Below, piece by piece: positions 15,921 to 23,511 of a DNA stretch of 64,000 nucleotides. The first letter of the stretch is position 1, and every line of letters begins with the position of its first letter. The DNA is from an uncultured Bacilli bacterium (GTDB lineage: Bacteria; Bacillota_I; Bacilli_A; RF39; UBA660): the NCBI GenBank assembly GCA_944373145.1, contig CALWAL010000006.1, forward strand, positions 49,129 to 113,128, given 5' to 3'. Both the position numbers and the translations under genes were made by a program. A model generated the notes under the pieces. The model had not been told where the DNA came from, made no database searches, and was given only the letters and a program-made list of their open reading frames with translations.

Positions 15921-15961
15921 GAATACTCTTTTTTTAATGATATAATATACTTGGTGAAATT

Positions 15962-16759
15962 ATGATAATAAAAGAATATTTAACAAAGGGAAAATCTAGT
16001 CAAGAGCATAATGAAGACGGACTATTTATTGGAAACGGAATTATTGCAGTCATTGATGGTGTCACAAGCAAAACCAGTAATTTATATCATGGTTTTAAAA
16101 GTGGAAAAATTGCTAAAGATATATTAATGAAATCATTAAATTATATTAATAAAGAAAAAACTTGTGAAGAAACATTGCAATTTTTAAATAATCAATTAAA
16201 ACAATATCATCATTTGATAGGTAAAGATAATGAATGGTTTGGAGCACAAATAATAATTTACAATGACTACTATAAAGAAATTTGGAATTTTGGAGACTGC
16301 TCCTGTATGATTAATGGCGTTATTCACAAACACGATAAACTTTATGATAATATTACATCTAATGCACGAGCATTATATAATAACATTTTACTTAAATGTG
16401 GATACACAGTTGAACAACTACAGTCTAATGACTGGGGAGCTAAATATATTGAACCACTTTTAAAAAGCCAATATCTCTATGATAACAATACCAATAGCAT
16501 TTATGGCTACCCTGTTTTAAATGGTAAAGTGATTCCTTTTCAATATGTAAAAAAATATTCTATAAAAAATGGAGATGAAATCATTCTTGCTAGTGATGGT
16601 TATCCAATCATAAAAAGAACATTAAAAATGTCTGAACAATATCTTCAAAATATTTTAAAAAAAGATCCCTTGTGTATTCAAGAATTTATTTCTGTTAAAG
16701 GCTTAAAGAATGGAAATAATTCCTATGATGACCGGACTTATATACGTTTTAAAGTTTAA
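15962..16759 (+). CDS. PP2C-like (PPM) serine/threonine phosphatase-like protein
   Basis: A 265-residue protein. The metal-binding aspartates of the PPM fold are in the expected order: SSQEHNEDGLF (first Asp), GIIAVIDGVTS (the DGV motif), IWNFGDCS (the GD motif), DEIILASDGYP (the SDG motif) and SYDDRTYIRF (final DD). The region between GDCS and ASDG is longer and less typical than in PrpC/Stp phosphatases, so it may have a special substrate. No partner Hanks-type kinase is nearby; the next genes encode a two-component pair 75 bases on. Confidence 0.75.
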   Translation: MIIKEYLTKGKSSQEHNEDGLFIGNGIIAVIDGVTSKTSNLYHGFKSGKIAKDILMKSLNYINKEKTCEETLQFLNNQLKQYHHLIGKDNEWFGAQIIIYNDYYKEIWNFGDCSCMINGVIHKHDKLYDNITSNARALYNNILLKCGYTVEQLQSNDWGAKYIEPLLKSQYLYDNNTNSIYGYPVLNGKVIPFQYVKKYSIKNGDEIILASDGYPIIKRTLKMSEQYLQNILKKDPLCIQEFISVKGLKNGNNSYDDRTYIRFKV

Positions 16760-16834
16760 TAAATTTTAATATTTTTTATAAATAACATTAAAATTTATTT
16801 GTAATAATATAATTGATGTTATGAGGAGGAGTTT

Positions 16835-17515
16835 ATGGAGAGAGTTTTAATTGTTGATGATGAAAATGATATAGCCGAATTAATTTCTGATGTTTTAACT
16901 GACGAAGGATACGAAACAGTAATAAAAAATAATGGGGCTGATGCTGTTGAAGCTATTAATGAAAATAATTTTGATTTAATTATTTTAGATATCATGATGC
17001 CAAAAATGAATGGTACAGAAGTATGCAGTCAGATTCGTGATAAAGTTAATTGCCCAATTATTTTTGTAACAGCCAAAACACATTTAATCGATAAATTAGT
17101 CGGTTTTGAAATTGGTGCTGATGATTATATTACAAAGCCCTTTACTATTGAGGAATTAGTTGCTCGAGTTAAAGCTCATATTAGAAGAAGTAACCGTCAA
17201 AATAAAAATACCGATAAAAATATTATTAGTATTGGTGAAATTAAAATTAACAAAGAAAACTATGAAGTTTGGAAAAACGATCATTTAATAGAATTATCCA
17301 CGAGAGAATTTGAATTATTAGCATATTTAATGACTAACGCTGGGATTGCTCTATCAAAAGATCAAATATTTGACGCGGTTTGGGGAAGTAGTTATGGAGA
17401 AATTGGTACTGTAGCAGTTCACATTAAAAGTTTAAGAAAAAAATTAGATACTGAAGAAAAATACATTAAAACTATCTGGGGATTAGGATATAAGTTTGTT
17501 AAGGTGATTGATTAA
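16835..17515 (+). CDS. OmpR/PhoB-family response regulator
   Basis: A 226-residue regulator. The receiver has LIVDDENDIAELI (acidic pocket), LIILDIMMPKMNG (phosphorylated Asp about residue 52), VTAKTH (conserved Thr/Ala) and DDYITKPF (Lys). The C-terminal winged helix (about 130-226) has LSTREFELLAYLM, then AVHIKSLRKKLD and the wing IKTIWGLGYKFV. GAGGAGG precedes the ATG. The sensor kinase gene starts 2 bases after the stop. Its targets cannot be told from sequence. Confidence 0.93.
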   Translation: MERVLIVDDENDIAELISDVLTDEGYETVIKNNGADAVEAINENNFDLIILDIMMPKMNGTEVCSQIRDKVNCPIIFVTAKTHLIDKLVGFEIGADDYITKPFTIEELVARVKAHIRRSNRQNKNTDKNIISIGEIKINKENYEVWKNDHLIELSTREFELLAYLMTNAGIALSKDQIFDAVWGSSYGEIGTVAVHIKSLRKKLDTEEKYIKTIWGLGYKFVKVID

Positions 17516-17516
17516 C

Positions 17517-18788
17517 ATGAAATTAAAAAAAGCTACCCTAATCGTTGTTATTTTTATTTTTCTTCTGAATTTTATTTTAATTGGTGGTTACTTTAAATAC
17601 TTTTTAATTCCTCAGTTATCGATTGCAATTGAAGCTAATAACGACCAATTAAACGATGATTTAATAGAAATTTTAGACGAAGTAAAAATATCTCCCAACT
17701 TATATAAGACAGTAGATAAATTTGCCAAAGATAAAAAAATTGATATTTACATTGAACGGTTAGATGGAACTGTTATTTATAACAATAACAATTCATTGTG
17801 GAACAAAGGTTCTATTTCACATGTCACTAAATTTTTTGAATATAATGACAATATTTATATTATTAAATTGCATAAAGAAACAAATACTGAAGATATTCCA
17901 GCTTTAAATAATTTCATTATATTTGAAATTATCGTTATTTTAGTTATAGTTTTAATTTTCTTAGAAACAACTAATCAAAGGGTTTTTTCGCCCGTTGAAA
18001 GGTTACAAAAGTCTATAAAAAATTATAAATTTGGTATTAAGCCAAGTAAAACTAGCGGTCATAGCGAATTTGATATTATACAAAATAACTTTGTAGAATT
18101 AGTTGACGCGCTTGAAGATGAAAAAGAAAAACAAAATCGTATTATTGCTTCTATATCTCACGATATTAAAACACCACTCACATCAATTCTTGGCTATTCC
18201 GATCGATTACTAAATGCAAAATTAGATGAAAATCGTAAAAATGACTATATTGAGAAAATTCATAATAAAGCTATAACTTTACGTGATTTAACAGAAGAAT
18301 TTGATGACTATTTGAGTTGTAATTTAAAAGACACTTTAAAAAGGGAAGATATTCCCATCAATGATTTTTTAAATGTTATAAGAAAAGATTATAATGATGA
18401 CTTAGCAGAAAAAGGAATTAAATTATTTATTCAAAATGATTGCGAAGGAGAAGTTTTGCACATAGATAGTGCAAAAATGAAAAGAGTTTTTAGTAATATT
18501 ATTGCTAATAGCGCTCGTTATACCCCTAAAAAAGGGAAAATTAATATAAAATGTAAAAAAATTGATAAATATATTGAATTTACCATTAGTGATAACGGTG
18601 AAGGAGTTGCGGAGAAAGATTTAAATCGTATTTTTGAACCATTGTTTACTTCAGATCCATCACGTAAAATATCAGGATTAGGTCTTTCTATTTGCAAAGA
18701 AATTGTAGAAAATCATGGCGGCTACATATATGCTAGAAACAATGAAAATAAAGGATTAGATATAATTTTTACTATTAAAAGAAATTAA
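17517..18788 (+). CDS. Sensor histidine kinase
   Basis: A 423-residue kinase. ATG 17517 is chosen because it follows the regulator stop directly and AGGTGA in the regulator end serves as ribosome site. Two membrane segments (about 6-28 and 135-155) enclose an extracellular domain of about 105 residues with no recognised fold. A HAMP-like linker follows, then SHDIKTPLTSILGYS with the phospho-accepting His near 213. The catalytic domain has the N box IIANSARYTP, G1 DNGEGVAE, an F box around IFEPLF and G2 GLGLSIC. Complete and probably functional. Confidence 0.93.
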   Translation: MKLKKATLIVVIFIFLLNFILIGGYFKYFLIPQLSIAIEANNDQLNDDLIEILDEVKISPNLYKTVDKFAKDKKIDIYIERLDGTVIYNNNNSLWNKGSISHVTKFFEYNDNIYIIKLHKETNTEDIPALNNFIIFEIIVILVIVLIFLETTNQRVFSPVERLQKSIKNYKFGIKPSKTSGHSEFDIIQNNFVELVDALEDEKEKQNRIIASISHDIKTPLTSILGYSDRLLNAKLDENRKNDYIEKIHNKAITLRDLTEEFDDYLSCNLKDTLKREDIPINDFLNVIRKDYNDDLAEKGIKLFIQNDCEGEVLHIDSAKMKRVFSNIIANSARYTPKKGKINIKCKKIDKYIEFTISDNGEGVAEKDLNRIFEPLFTSDPSRKISGLGLSICKEIVENHGGYIYARNNENKGLDIIFTIKRN

Positions 18789-18811
18789 GATTAACTATCT
18801 TAATTTTTTTT
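18784..18811 (+). terminator. Terminator of the two-component operon
   Basis: ATTAAGAT (18784-18791)/ATCTTAAT (18797-18804) with a 5-base loop and eight T. Confidence 0.75.
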
Positions 18812-18876
18812 AATATTTTTTATATAATATCTTAATATTTATTTACTATAATGAATATAGAAACAGAGGTGATGCG

Positions 18877-19122
18877 ATGGAAATAAAAATAATTGGCACT
18901 AATTGTAGCAACGGAATTAAATTAAAAAAAATGGTTTCAAGATTTGCTAGTGATTATGACTATGATATCAATATTAAAATATTAGATAATAAAGAAGAAA
19001 TCAAAAACCATAACATTAAGAATATTCCTGGGTTAGTAATTAATGGCCAATTAGTCAGTGAAGGAAAAGTTTTAACTGTAAGAGAAATATCTAAATTGGT
19101 AAATGAAGCTAATTTGGCTTAA
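18877..19122 (+). CDS. Small thioredoxin-fold protein with a degenerate CxxC
   Basis: An 81-residue protein with the size and order of the redox-active disulfide protein 2/glutaredoxin-like family: MEIKIIGTNC at the start, IPGLVINGQLVSEGKVLT in the middle (cis-Pro region) and a final helix. In that family the site is usually CxxC; here it reads NCSNGIK, with only Cys10. Disulfide reduction by the usual mechanism is therefore unlikely; monothiol or binding roles are possible. AGAGGTGATGCG precedes the ATG. Confidence 0.65.
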   Translation: MEIKIIGTNCSNGIKLKKMVSRFASDYDYDINIKILDNKEEIKNHNIKNIPGLVINGQLVSEGKVLTVREISKLVNEANLA

Positions 19123-19259
19123 TTTATTAATTTATTAAATATTAAATATTAAAATATAATAAATAATATTAATGAGTATTCCATTACTCTTTAATATACA
19201 ACCTTACTTATTCTACAACACTTAACTACTCTTTAAACTTGTACACTTAACGGTGTAAA

Positions 19260-19292
19260 AATAACTAAAGTTTACTTTAGTTATTTTTTTGT
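19260..19292 (+). terminator. Terminator downstream of the thioredoxin-fold gene
   Basis: AATAACTAAAG (19260-19270)/CTTTAGTTATT (19275-19285), a perfect 11-bp stem with a 4-base loop and T run. The 140 bases between the small gene and this hairpin hold no frame. Confidence 0.75.
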
Positions 19293-19315
19293 TTATAATT
19301 ATTTTAGGTGATAAA

Positions 19316-20326
19316 ATGATATATCCAAAATTTATACAAGAAAATGATATAATTGGTGTTTGTGCACCCTCTATGGGACTAGCATGTAAAATAAAACAAA
19401 ATCGTTTAGACTCAGCTATTAAACATTTAAATAAACATAAAATTAAGATTATAGAGACAAAACATGTTAGACATGATAAACATGGGCGTAGTTGTAGTGC
19501 TCAAAAACGTGCTGAAGAATTTATGGAGCTTGTTACCAATAAAGATATCACTGCCATTATATGTGCTACGGGAGGAGATTTTTTATTAGAAATACTACCA
19601 TATTTAAATTTAGAAAAAATTACTAAGAATGTTAAATGGATTCAAGGATATTCTGACCCAACAAGCCTTTTATATCTCATAACTACCAAATTAGATATTG
19701 CAACTAGTTATAGCTATAATATTGGCGGTTTTGGTTCTTATAATTGGCATCATACCGTTGAAGATAATCTTAATATTTTAAGTGGTAAACAAACTAAACA
19801 AACAAGCTTAGATAAATACGAAAAAGAAGCTTTTGAAGAAATTACCGGTTTAGAAAATTATAACTTAGATAGTACAGTTGTGTGGAAATCTTTCAACAAA
19901 GAGATATCTGTTACAGGCCGTTTAATTGGCGGTTGTATTGATATATTAACTGAGTTATTAGGAACTCCTTACGATTACACAAAGAATTTTATTGATAAAT
20001 ATCAAAATGATGGCATCATTTGGTATTTTGATAATTGTGAGCTAACATGTGAAGATTTAACAAGAACTTTATGGAAATTTAAAGAATGTGGATGGTTTAA
20101 TCACACTAAAGCTATTTTATTTGGTCGCAGTGCTTGTGAAGATAGCTATTACAATACAAGTTTTCAAGACACTTTAAAAAATTCTCTAGAAAGTTTAAAT
20201 ATTCCTATCATTTACGATATGGATTTTGGTCACATTCCCCCAAGATTAACAATGATTAATGGTGCCTTAACTACTATTAATTATAAAGATGGTAAAGGTT
20301 CTATTATTTATGAAGATTTAAAATAA
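19316..20326 (+). CDS. LD-carboxypeptidase, peptidase S66 family (LdcA/MccF-like)
   Basis: A 336-residue protein; ATG 19316 has AGGTGAT 3-4 bases upstream. The S66 catalytic set is visible: IQGYSDPTSLL (nucleophilic Ser), FDNCELTCED (Glu) and DFGHIPPRLT (His), with ICATGGDFLLEILPYL forming the conserved GG loop. S66 enzymes cut L-Lys-D-Ala bonds in murein tetrapeptides (LdcA) or hydrolyse microcin-type peptidyl nucleotides (MccF). No export signal is seen, so it acts in the cytosol. The CELT insert before the catalytic Glu resembles the MccF-like branch; the substrate is unresolved. Confidence 0.87.
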   Translation: MIYPKFIQENDIIGVCAPSMGLACKIKQNRLDSAIKHLNKHKIKIIETKHVRHDKHGRSCSAQKRAEEFMELVTNKDITAIICATGGDFLLEILPYLNLEKITKNVKWIQGYSDPTSLLYLITTKLDIATSYSYNIGGFGSYNWHHTVEDNLNILSGKQTKQTSLDKYEKEAFEEITGLENYNLDSTVVWKSFNKEISVTGRLIGGCIDILTELLGTPYDYTKNFIDKYQNDGIIWYFDNCELTCEDLTRTLWKFKECGWFNHTKAILFGRSACEDSYYNTSFQDTLKNSLESLNIPIIYDMDFGHIPPRLTMINGALTTINYKDGKGSIIYEDLK

Positions 20327-20335
20327 ATTAGATAC

Positions 20336-20368
20336 AAAAAGCAGGCTATTTTTTTAGTCCTGCTTTTT
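20336..20368. terminator. Bidirectional terminator
   Basis: AAAAAGCAGG (20336-20345)/CCTGCTTTTT (20359-20368). It serves the S66 peptidase from the left and the thioredoxin-like gene from the right, whose stop lies in the loop. Confidence 0.8.
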
Positions 20369-20840
20369 CTAAAAATTGTTCAAAAACACCATATTCGCGA
20401 TAGCCAACTTGAGATGCAACAATCTTTTTATCATGAATAACAAGAATCATAGGTGTGGTGCCAAATTTGTCCATGACACTACTACCATCAACTACATCAT
20501 AATTAATCATAATATCATAAGCTTCTTGATCTTTAATATTTCCAGATGGAAATTCCATTATTTGACCAAGATCTAAATATTTAGTCGTATAGCCATACTC
20601 CTTTTGTGCTTTTATTAAATTGGGCATCATTTTTTCACAAAAATCACATCCATCACGACCAATATAAACAACAGTATAAGCATTAGCATCCAATTTTTCC
20701 AACTCATAAGCGCTAATTTTTTCAAAATTATCTACACCGGTTTTATTAAGTGACATTAAAGTAACCAACATAATAACTAAAAATACAAAAATGCCAATCG
20801 CAATCATAACGGTATTTTTTCCTCTATTTTTTCTTTTCAT
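20346..20840 (-). CDS. Membrane-anchored thioredoxin-like protein
   Basis: A 164-residue protein with a basic start, one N-terminal membrane segment (about 12-32) and a thioredoxin fold outside the membrane: VVYIGRDGCDFCEKMMPNL holds a CDFC active site, and DKFGTTPMILVI holds the cis-proline. The layout matches surface thiol reductases or bacteriocin-accessory-type thioredoxins of Gram-positives. It is followed by a shared terminator. The partner protein is unknown. Confidence 0.8.
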   Translation of the reverse strand: MKRKNRGKNTVMIAIGIFVFLVIMLVTLMSLNKTGVDNFEKISAYELEKLDANAYTVVYIGRDGCDFCEKMMPNLIKAQKEYGYTTKYLDLGQIMEFPSGNIKDQEAYDIMINYDVVDGSSVMDKFGTTPMILVIHDKKIVASQVGYREYGVFEQFLEKAGLKK

Positions 20841-20885
20841 CCTCTCACCCTCAATTATTTATTATACATTTAAATTATCAGTTAT

Positions 20886-21377
20886 CTAATTTTTTTTAGA
20901 ATTTAAATAATTTTGACGACTTTTTTCAATAATCCTTAACGCCACTTCTTTACCAGAGTAATCTTTAACAATTACTTTAATATTTTCTAAAGTTTTATAA
21001 TTTTCAAAAAAGTTTTTAATTTCTTGTAGAGTAAATTCTGACAAATCCTCTAATTTTGTAATATCACGGTAACGTGGATCTACATCAACTACACCAATTA
21101 TTTTATAGTCTTCATAGCCATTGTCATACATTTCTAAACAGCCAATAACACGAGCTGGAACTATACATCCTGGGAAAGTTGCTTCTGAACTAATAACTAA
21201 AATATCTAATGGATCTCCATCATTAGCTAAAGTTTCATCAATATATCCATATTCAGCCGGGTATGTCATTGCGCTTGCTAAAACACGATTTAGTTTAACT
21301 TTATCATGTTCTTTATCAACTTCATATTTATTTTTAGTACCTACAGGTATTTCAATAATTGCTTCTATTTTATCCAT
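20886..21377 (-). CDS. ppa: Inorganic pyrophosphatase, family I
   Basis: A 163-residue soluble pyrophosphatase. IEIPVGTKNKYEVD, YPAEYGYIDETLANDGDPLDILV (the DGDPLD metal-binding signature) and GVVDVDPRYRDI are intact. It hydrolyses pyrophosphate from biosynthetic reactions. Single gene, with AGGTGATAGT just before the ATG. Many Bacilli use family II enzymes instead, so the family I type is mildly informative on lineage. Confidence 0.95.
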   Translation of the reverse strand: MDKIEAIIEIPVGTKNKYEVDKEHDKVKLNRVLASAMTYPAEYGYIDETLANDGDPLDILVISSEATFPGCIVPARVIGCLEMYDNGYEDYKIIGVVDVDPRYRDITKLEDLSEFTLQEIKNFFENYKTLENIKVIVKDYSGKEVALRIIEKSRQNYLNSKKN

Positions 21378-21440
21378 ACTATCACCTTTTTCATTATATC
21401 ATTTTTTAATGAAATGTGCTATTATATAAATGGTGATATA

Positions 21441-21809
21441 ATGCTAAGATTAATGCCGATAAGTGAAACTGACTTGAATAAAGCTTTTTATATTGAATTA
21501 AACGATTTAGATTTTTTTGCTCATAAAGCATCTACTTTAACGCCGTATGAAGCTTGGCAAGAAATAGATGGGTATAATGAAGCTTTATTTGACTATATGC
21601 AAAGTATTAAATATCAAGATAAAGATTTATTTATAAAATATGATAAATTGATTCATGCCTATCGAGGCTCTGAATTATTAAAATGTGCAATTTCTTTATA
21701 TCTGATAGAAAAAGATATGAAATTACTAGGAATAACTTCAATTTTAAGTGAACGTTATAATAATATGCAACAAAAATATATAAGCATTTTGAACGAATTT
21801 GAAGAATAA
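21441..21809 (+). CDS. Hypothetical alpha-helical protein
   Basis: A 122-residue protein. I start it at ATG 21441 with GGTGAT 3 bases upstream; the longer upstream extension is AT-derived and hydrophobic and overlaps the divergent ppa gene. It is helical with an LTPYEAWQEIDGYNEALFDYMQSI stretch spread over two helices and no membrane segment. The next gene starts 38 bases on. No family recognised. Confidence 0.55.
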   Translation: MLRLMPISETDLNKAFYIELNDLDFFAHKASTLTPYEAWQEIDGYNEALFDYMQSIKYQDKDLFIKYDKLIHAYRGSELLKCAISLYLIEKDMKLLGITSILSERYNNMQQKYISILNEFEE

Positions 21810-21847
21810 AAATAATAATTTTGGTAAAAATAAAAACGGTGAAATAT

Positions 21848-22348
21848 ATGTATTATATTAACTGTTTTTTTATTTATTCCTTTATCGGTTTTATTTTTGA
21901 AAAGCTTATTGGTTTAATAATAAGCAATTCTTTTGATAGTGGAATTTTATATGGGCCTATAACACCAATATACGGATTTGGTGTAATTATTATTTTAATT
22001 ATTTCCAAATATTTATTTTATCATTTACATATGAATAGATGGATTGAAACTATCATAACCTTTCTTAGTTTAATCTTTATTTTGACTTTTTTAGAATTAT
22101 TAGGTGGTCTATTAATCGAAAACCTATTTAACATTTCTACATGGGATTATAGTAATCTTATGTTTAATATTGGCAAATATATATCATTAGAAATTTCTAT
22201 TATATGGGGATTTTTAGCGCTTTTAATTATTTATCTCATTCATCCTAAACTTGATAAATTTATTATTAAAATCCCACGTTTTGTGACAATTATAATGCTA
22301 ATTATTTTTATAATTGATTTAATACTAACACTTGTTAAAATAATGTAA
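21848..22348 (+). CDS. Putative type IV ABC-transporter-like membrane protein (DUF1113/YmaB-like)
   Basis: A 166-residue protein; the ATG at 21848 is preceded by GGTGAAAT. Five or so membrane segments. FIYSFIGFIFEKLIG at the N-terminus, YGPITPIYGFGVI, and LELLGGLLIENLFNISTWDYS are the conserved blocks of the family annotated as putative ABC-transporter type IV membrane proteins, whose function is not known. It ends in a shared terminator with the dGTPase-like gene. Confidence 0.7.
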   Translation: MYYINCFFIYSFIGFIFEKLIGLIISNSFDSGILYGPITPIYGFGVIIILIISKYLFYHLHMNRWIETIITFLSLIFILTFLELLGGLLIENLFNISTWDYSNLMFNIGKYISLEISIIWGFLALLIIYLIHPKLDKFIIKIPRFVTIIMLIIFIIDLILTLVKIM

Positions 22349-22386
22349 AAAACTAGTTTAAGTAATTTGTCTTAAGCTAGTTTTTA
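22347..22386. terminator. Bidirectional terminator
   Basis: AAAAACTAGTTTAAG and CTTAAGCTAGTTTTT pair over 15 positions with one G-T, 8-base loop; it lies between convergent genes and overlaps the last codon of the dGTPase-like gene. Confidence 0.75.
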
Positions 22387-23501
22387 TTTATAATCTTATT
22401 ATATTGATTAGTAAAATAATCATCAGTCATTCCGGCAATATAATCAATCACTTGTTGTTCATCACTCGTATTAATTAAATATCGATCATCCATATCACCC
22501 AAAAAAACTTGGTAAATATCCGATGTATTATTTTTTTCCTTAACATCATTTAAATAGTGTTCAAAGACAACCTTAAACATTTCTTCATATCTTTTTAAAT
22601 CGTCACTTGTATTAGCACGATTATATACGTTTTCATAGTTAAAAGCTTTTAATTCTTTAATGGCGTTATATACGCGATTGCTCATTTTAATATAAGGCTG
22701 ATCAAGGCTATTTCCAACAATATCCATAATAATGGTGTTTATAATTTCACGATTAGTCTTACCTAATACTTCAATTATATTATTAGGAATATCATCTAAA
22801 GATAAGACCCCAAGTCTTATAGCATCTTCAATATCTCTACCAATATAACCAATAATATCACTAATACGTACAACACACCCTTCCAAAGTCATTGGTCGTA
22901 ACGTTTTTAAAACAGCTGAATCTGTATAACATTGTTCATACAAATCCAAAAATTGTTCCGGTGTCCTATCAACTGGATAATACTGATCTACTATAAATTC
23001 CCCATTATGACATAAAATTCCATCTAAAACTTGTAAAGTAATATTACTTCCTTTACCATTATTTTCTATGTCCATTAAAGTACGAACACTATGAACATTA
23101 TGATTAAACATTCGCCCAGTATATTCAACACTAAGCCTATTTAAAATTGCTTCCCCAGTATGTCCAAATGGTACGTGTCCTAAGTCATGTCCTAAAGCAA
23201 TTGCTTCAATTAAGTCCTCATTCAAATTTAATGCTCTACCAATTGTTCTAGCAATCTTACTAACCATTTGAACATGTGTCATACGTTTACTAATATTATC
23301 ATTAGTAGTATTACTAAATACTTGTGTTTTATCTATATAACGTGTATATGATAAAGAATATATAATACGATCTATATCTCTAAAAAAACTAGAGCGTATA
23401 TCTTTTTCTTCACTTCTAAATCGATAAGCTGCGTTATTCTTAGTTGCATATACACTTAAATTTAAATCATTTTTATTCATGTTTTCAAATATTTTATCCA
23501 T
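22377..23501 (-). CDS. dGTPase-like HD-domain triphosphohydrolase
   Basis: A 374-residue protein of the deoxyguanosinetriphosphate triphosphohydrolase family. Visible: YATKNNAAYRFRSEEKDIRSSFFRDIDRI (spread over two blocks), TRYIDKTQVF, RMTHVQMV (first His), AIALGHDLGHVPFGHTGE (HD pair and downstream His) and VVRISDIIGYIGRDIEDA (last Asp). The family hydrolyses dNTPs to deoxynucleosides and triphosphate, limiting dNTP pools or phage growth. The exact substrate is unknown. The gene lies 10 bases after the large tail-anchored protein's stop, so they probably share a transcript. Confidence 0.88.
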   Translation of the reverse strand: MDKIFENMNKNDLNLSVYATKNNAAYRFRSEEKDIRSSFFRDIDRIIYSLSYTRYIDKTQVFSNTTNDNISKRMTHVQMVSKIARTIGRALNLNEDLIEAIALGHDLGHVPFGHTGEAILNRLSVEYTGRMFNHNVHSVRTLMDIENNGKGSNITLQVLDGILCHNGEFIVDQYYPVDRTPEQFLDLYEQCYTDSAVLKTLRPMTLEGCVVRISDIIGYIGRDIEDAIRLGVLSLDDIPNNIIEVLGKTNREIINTIIMDIVGNSLDQPYIKMSNRVYNAIKELKAFNYENVYNRANTSDDLKRYEEMFKVVFEHYLNDVKEKNNTSDIYQVFLGDMDDRYLINTSDEQQVIDYIAGMTDDYFTNQYNKIINKN

Positions 23502-23511
23502 TTTTTCCTCC

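Noticed and set aside
21306..21440. N-terminal hydrophobic extension of the gene at 21441
   Set aside because: It overlaps the divergent ppa start, lacks a ribosome site and is made of Phe/Ile-rich AT sequence; GGTGAT directly before ATG 21441 decides the start.
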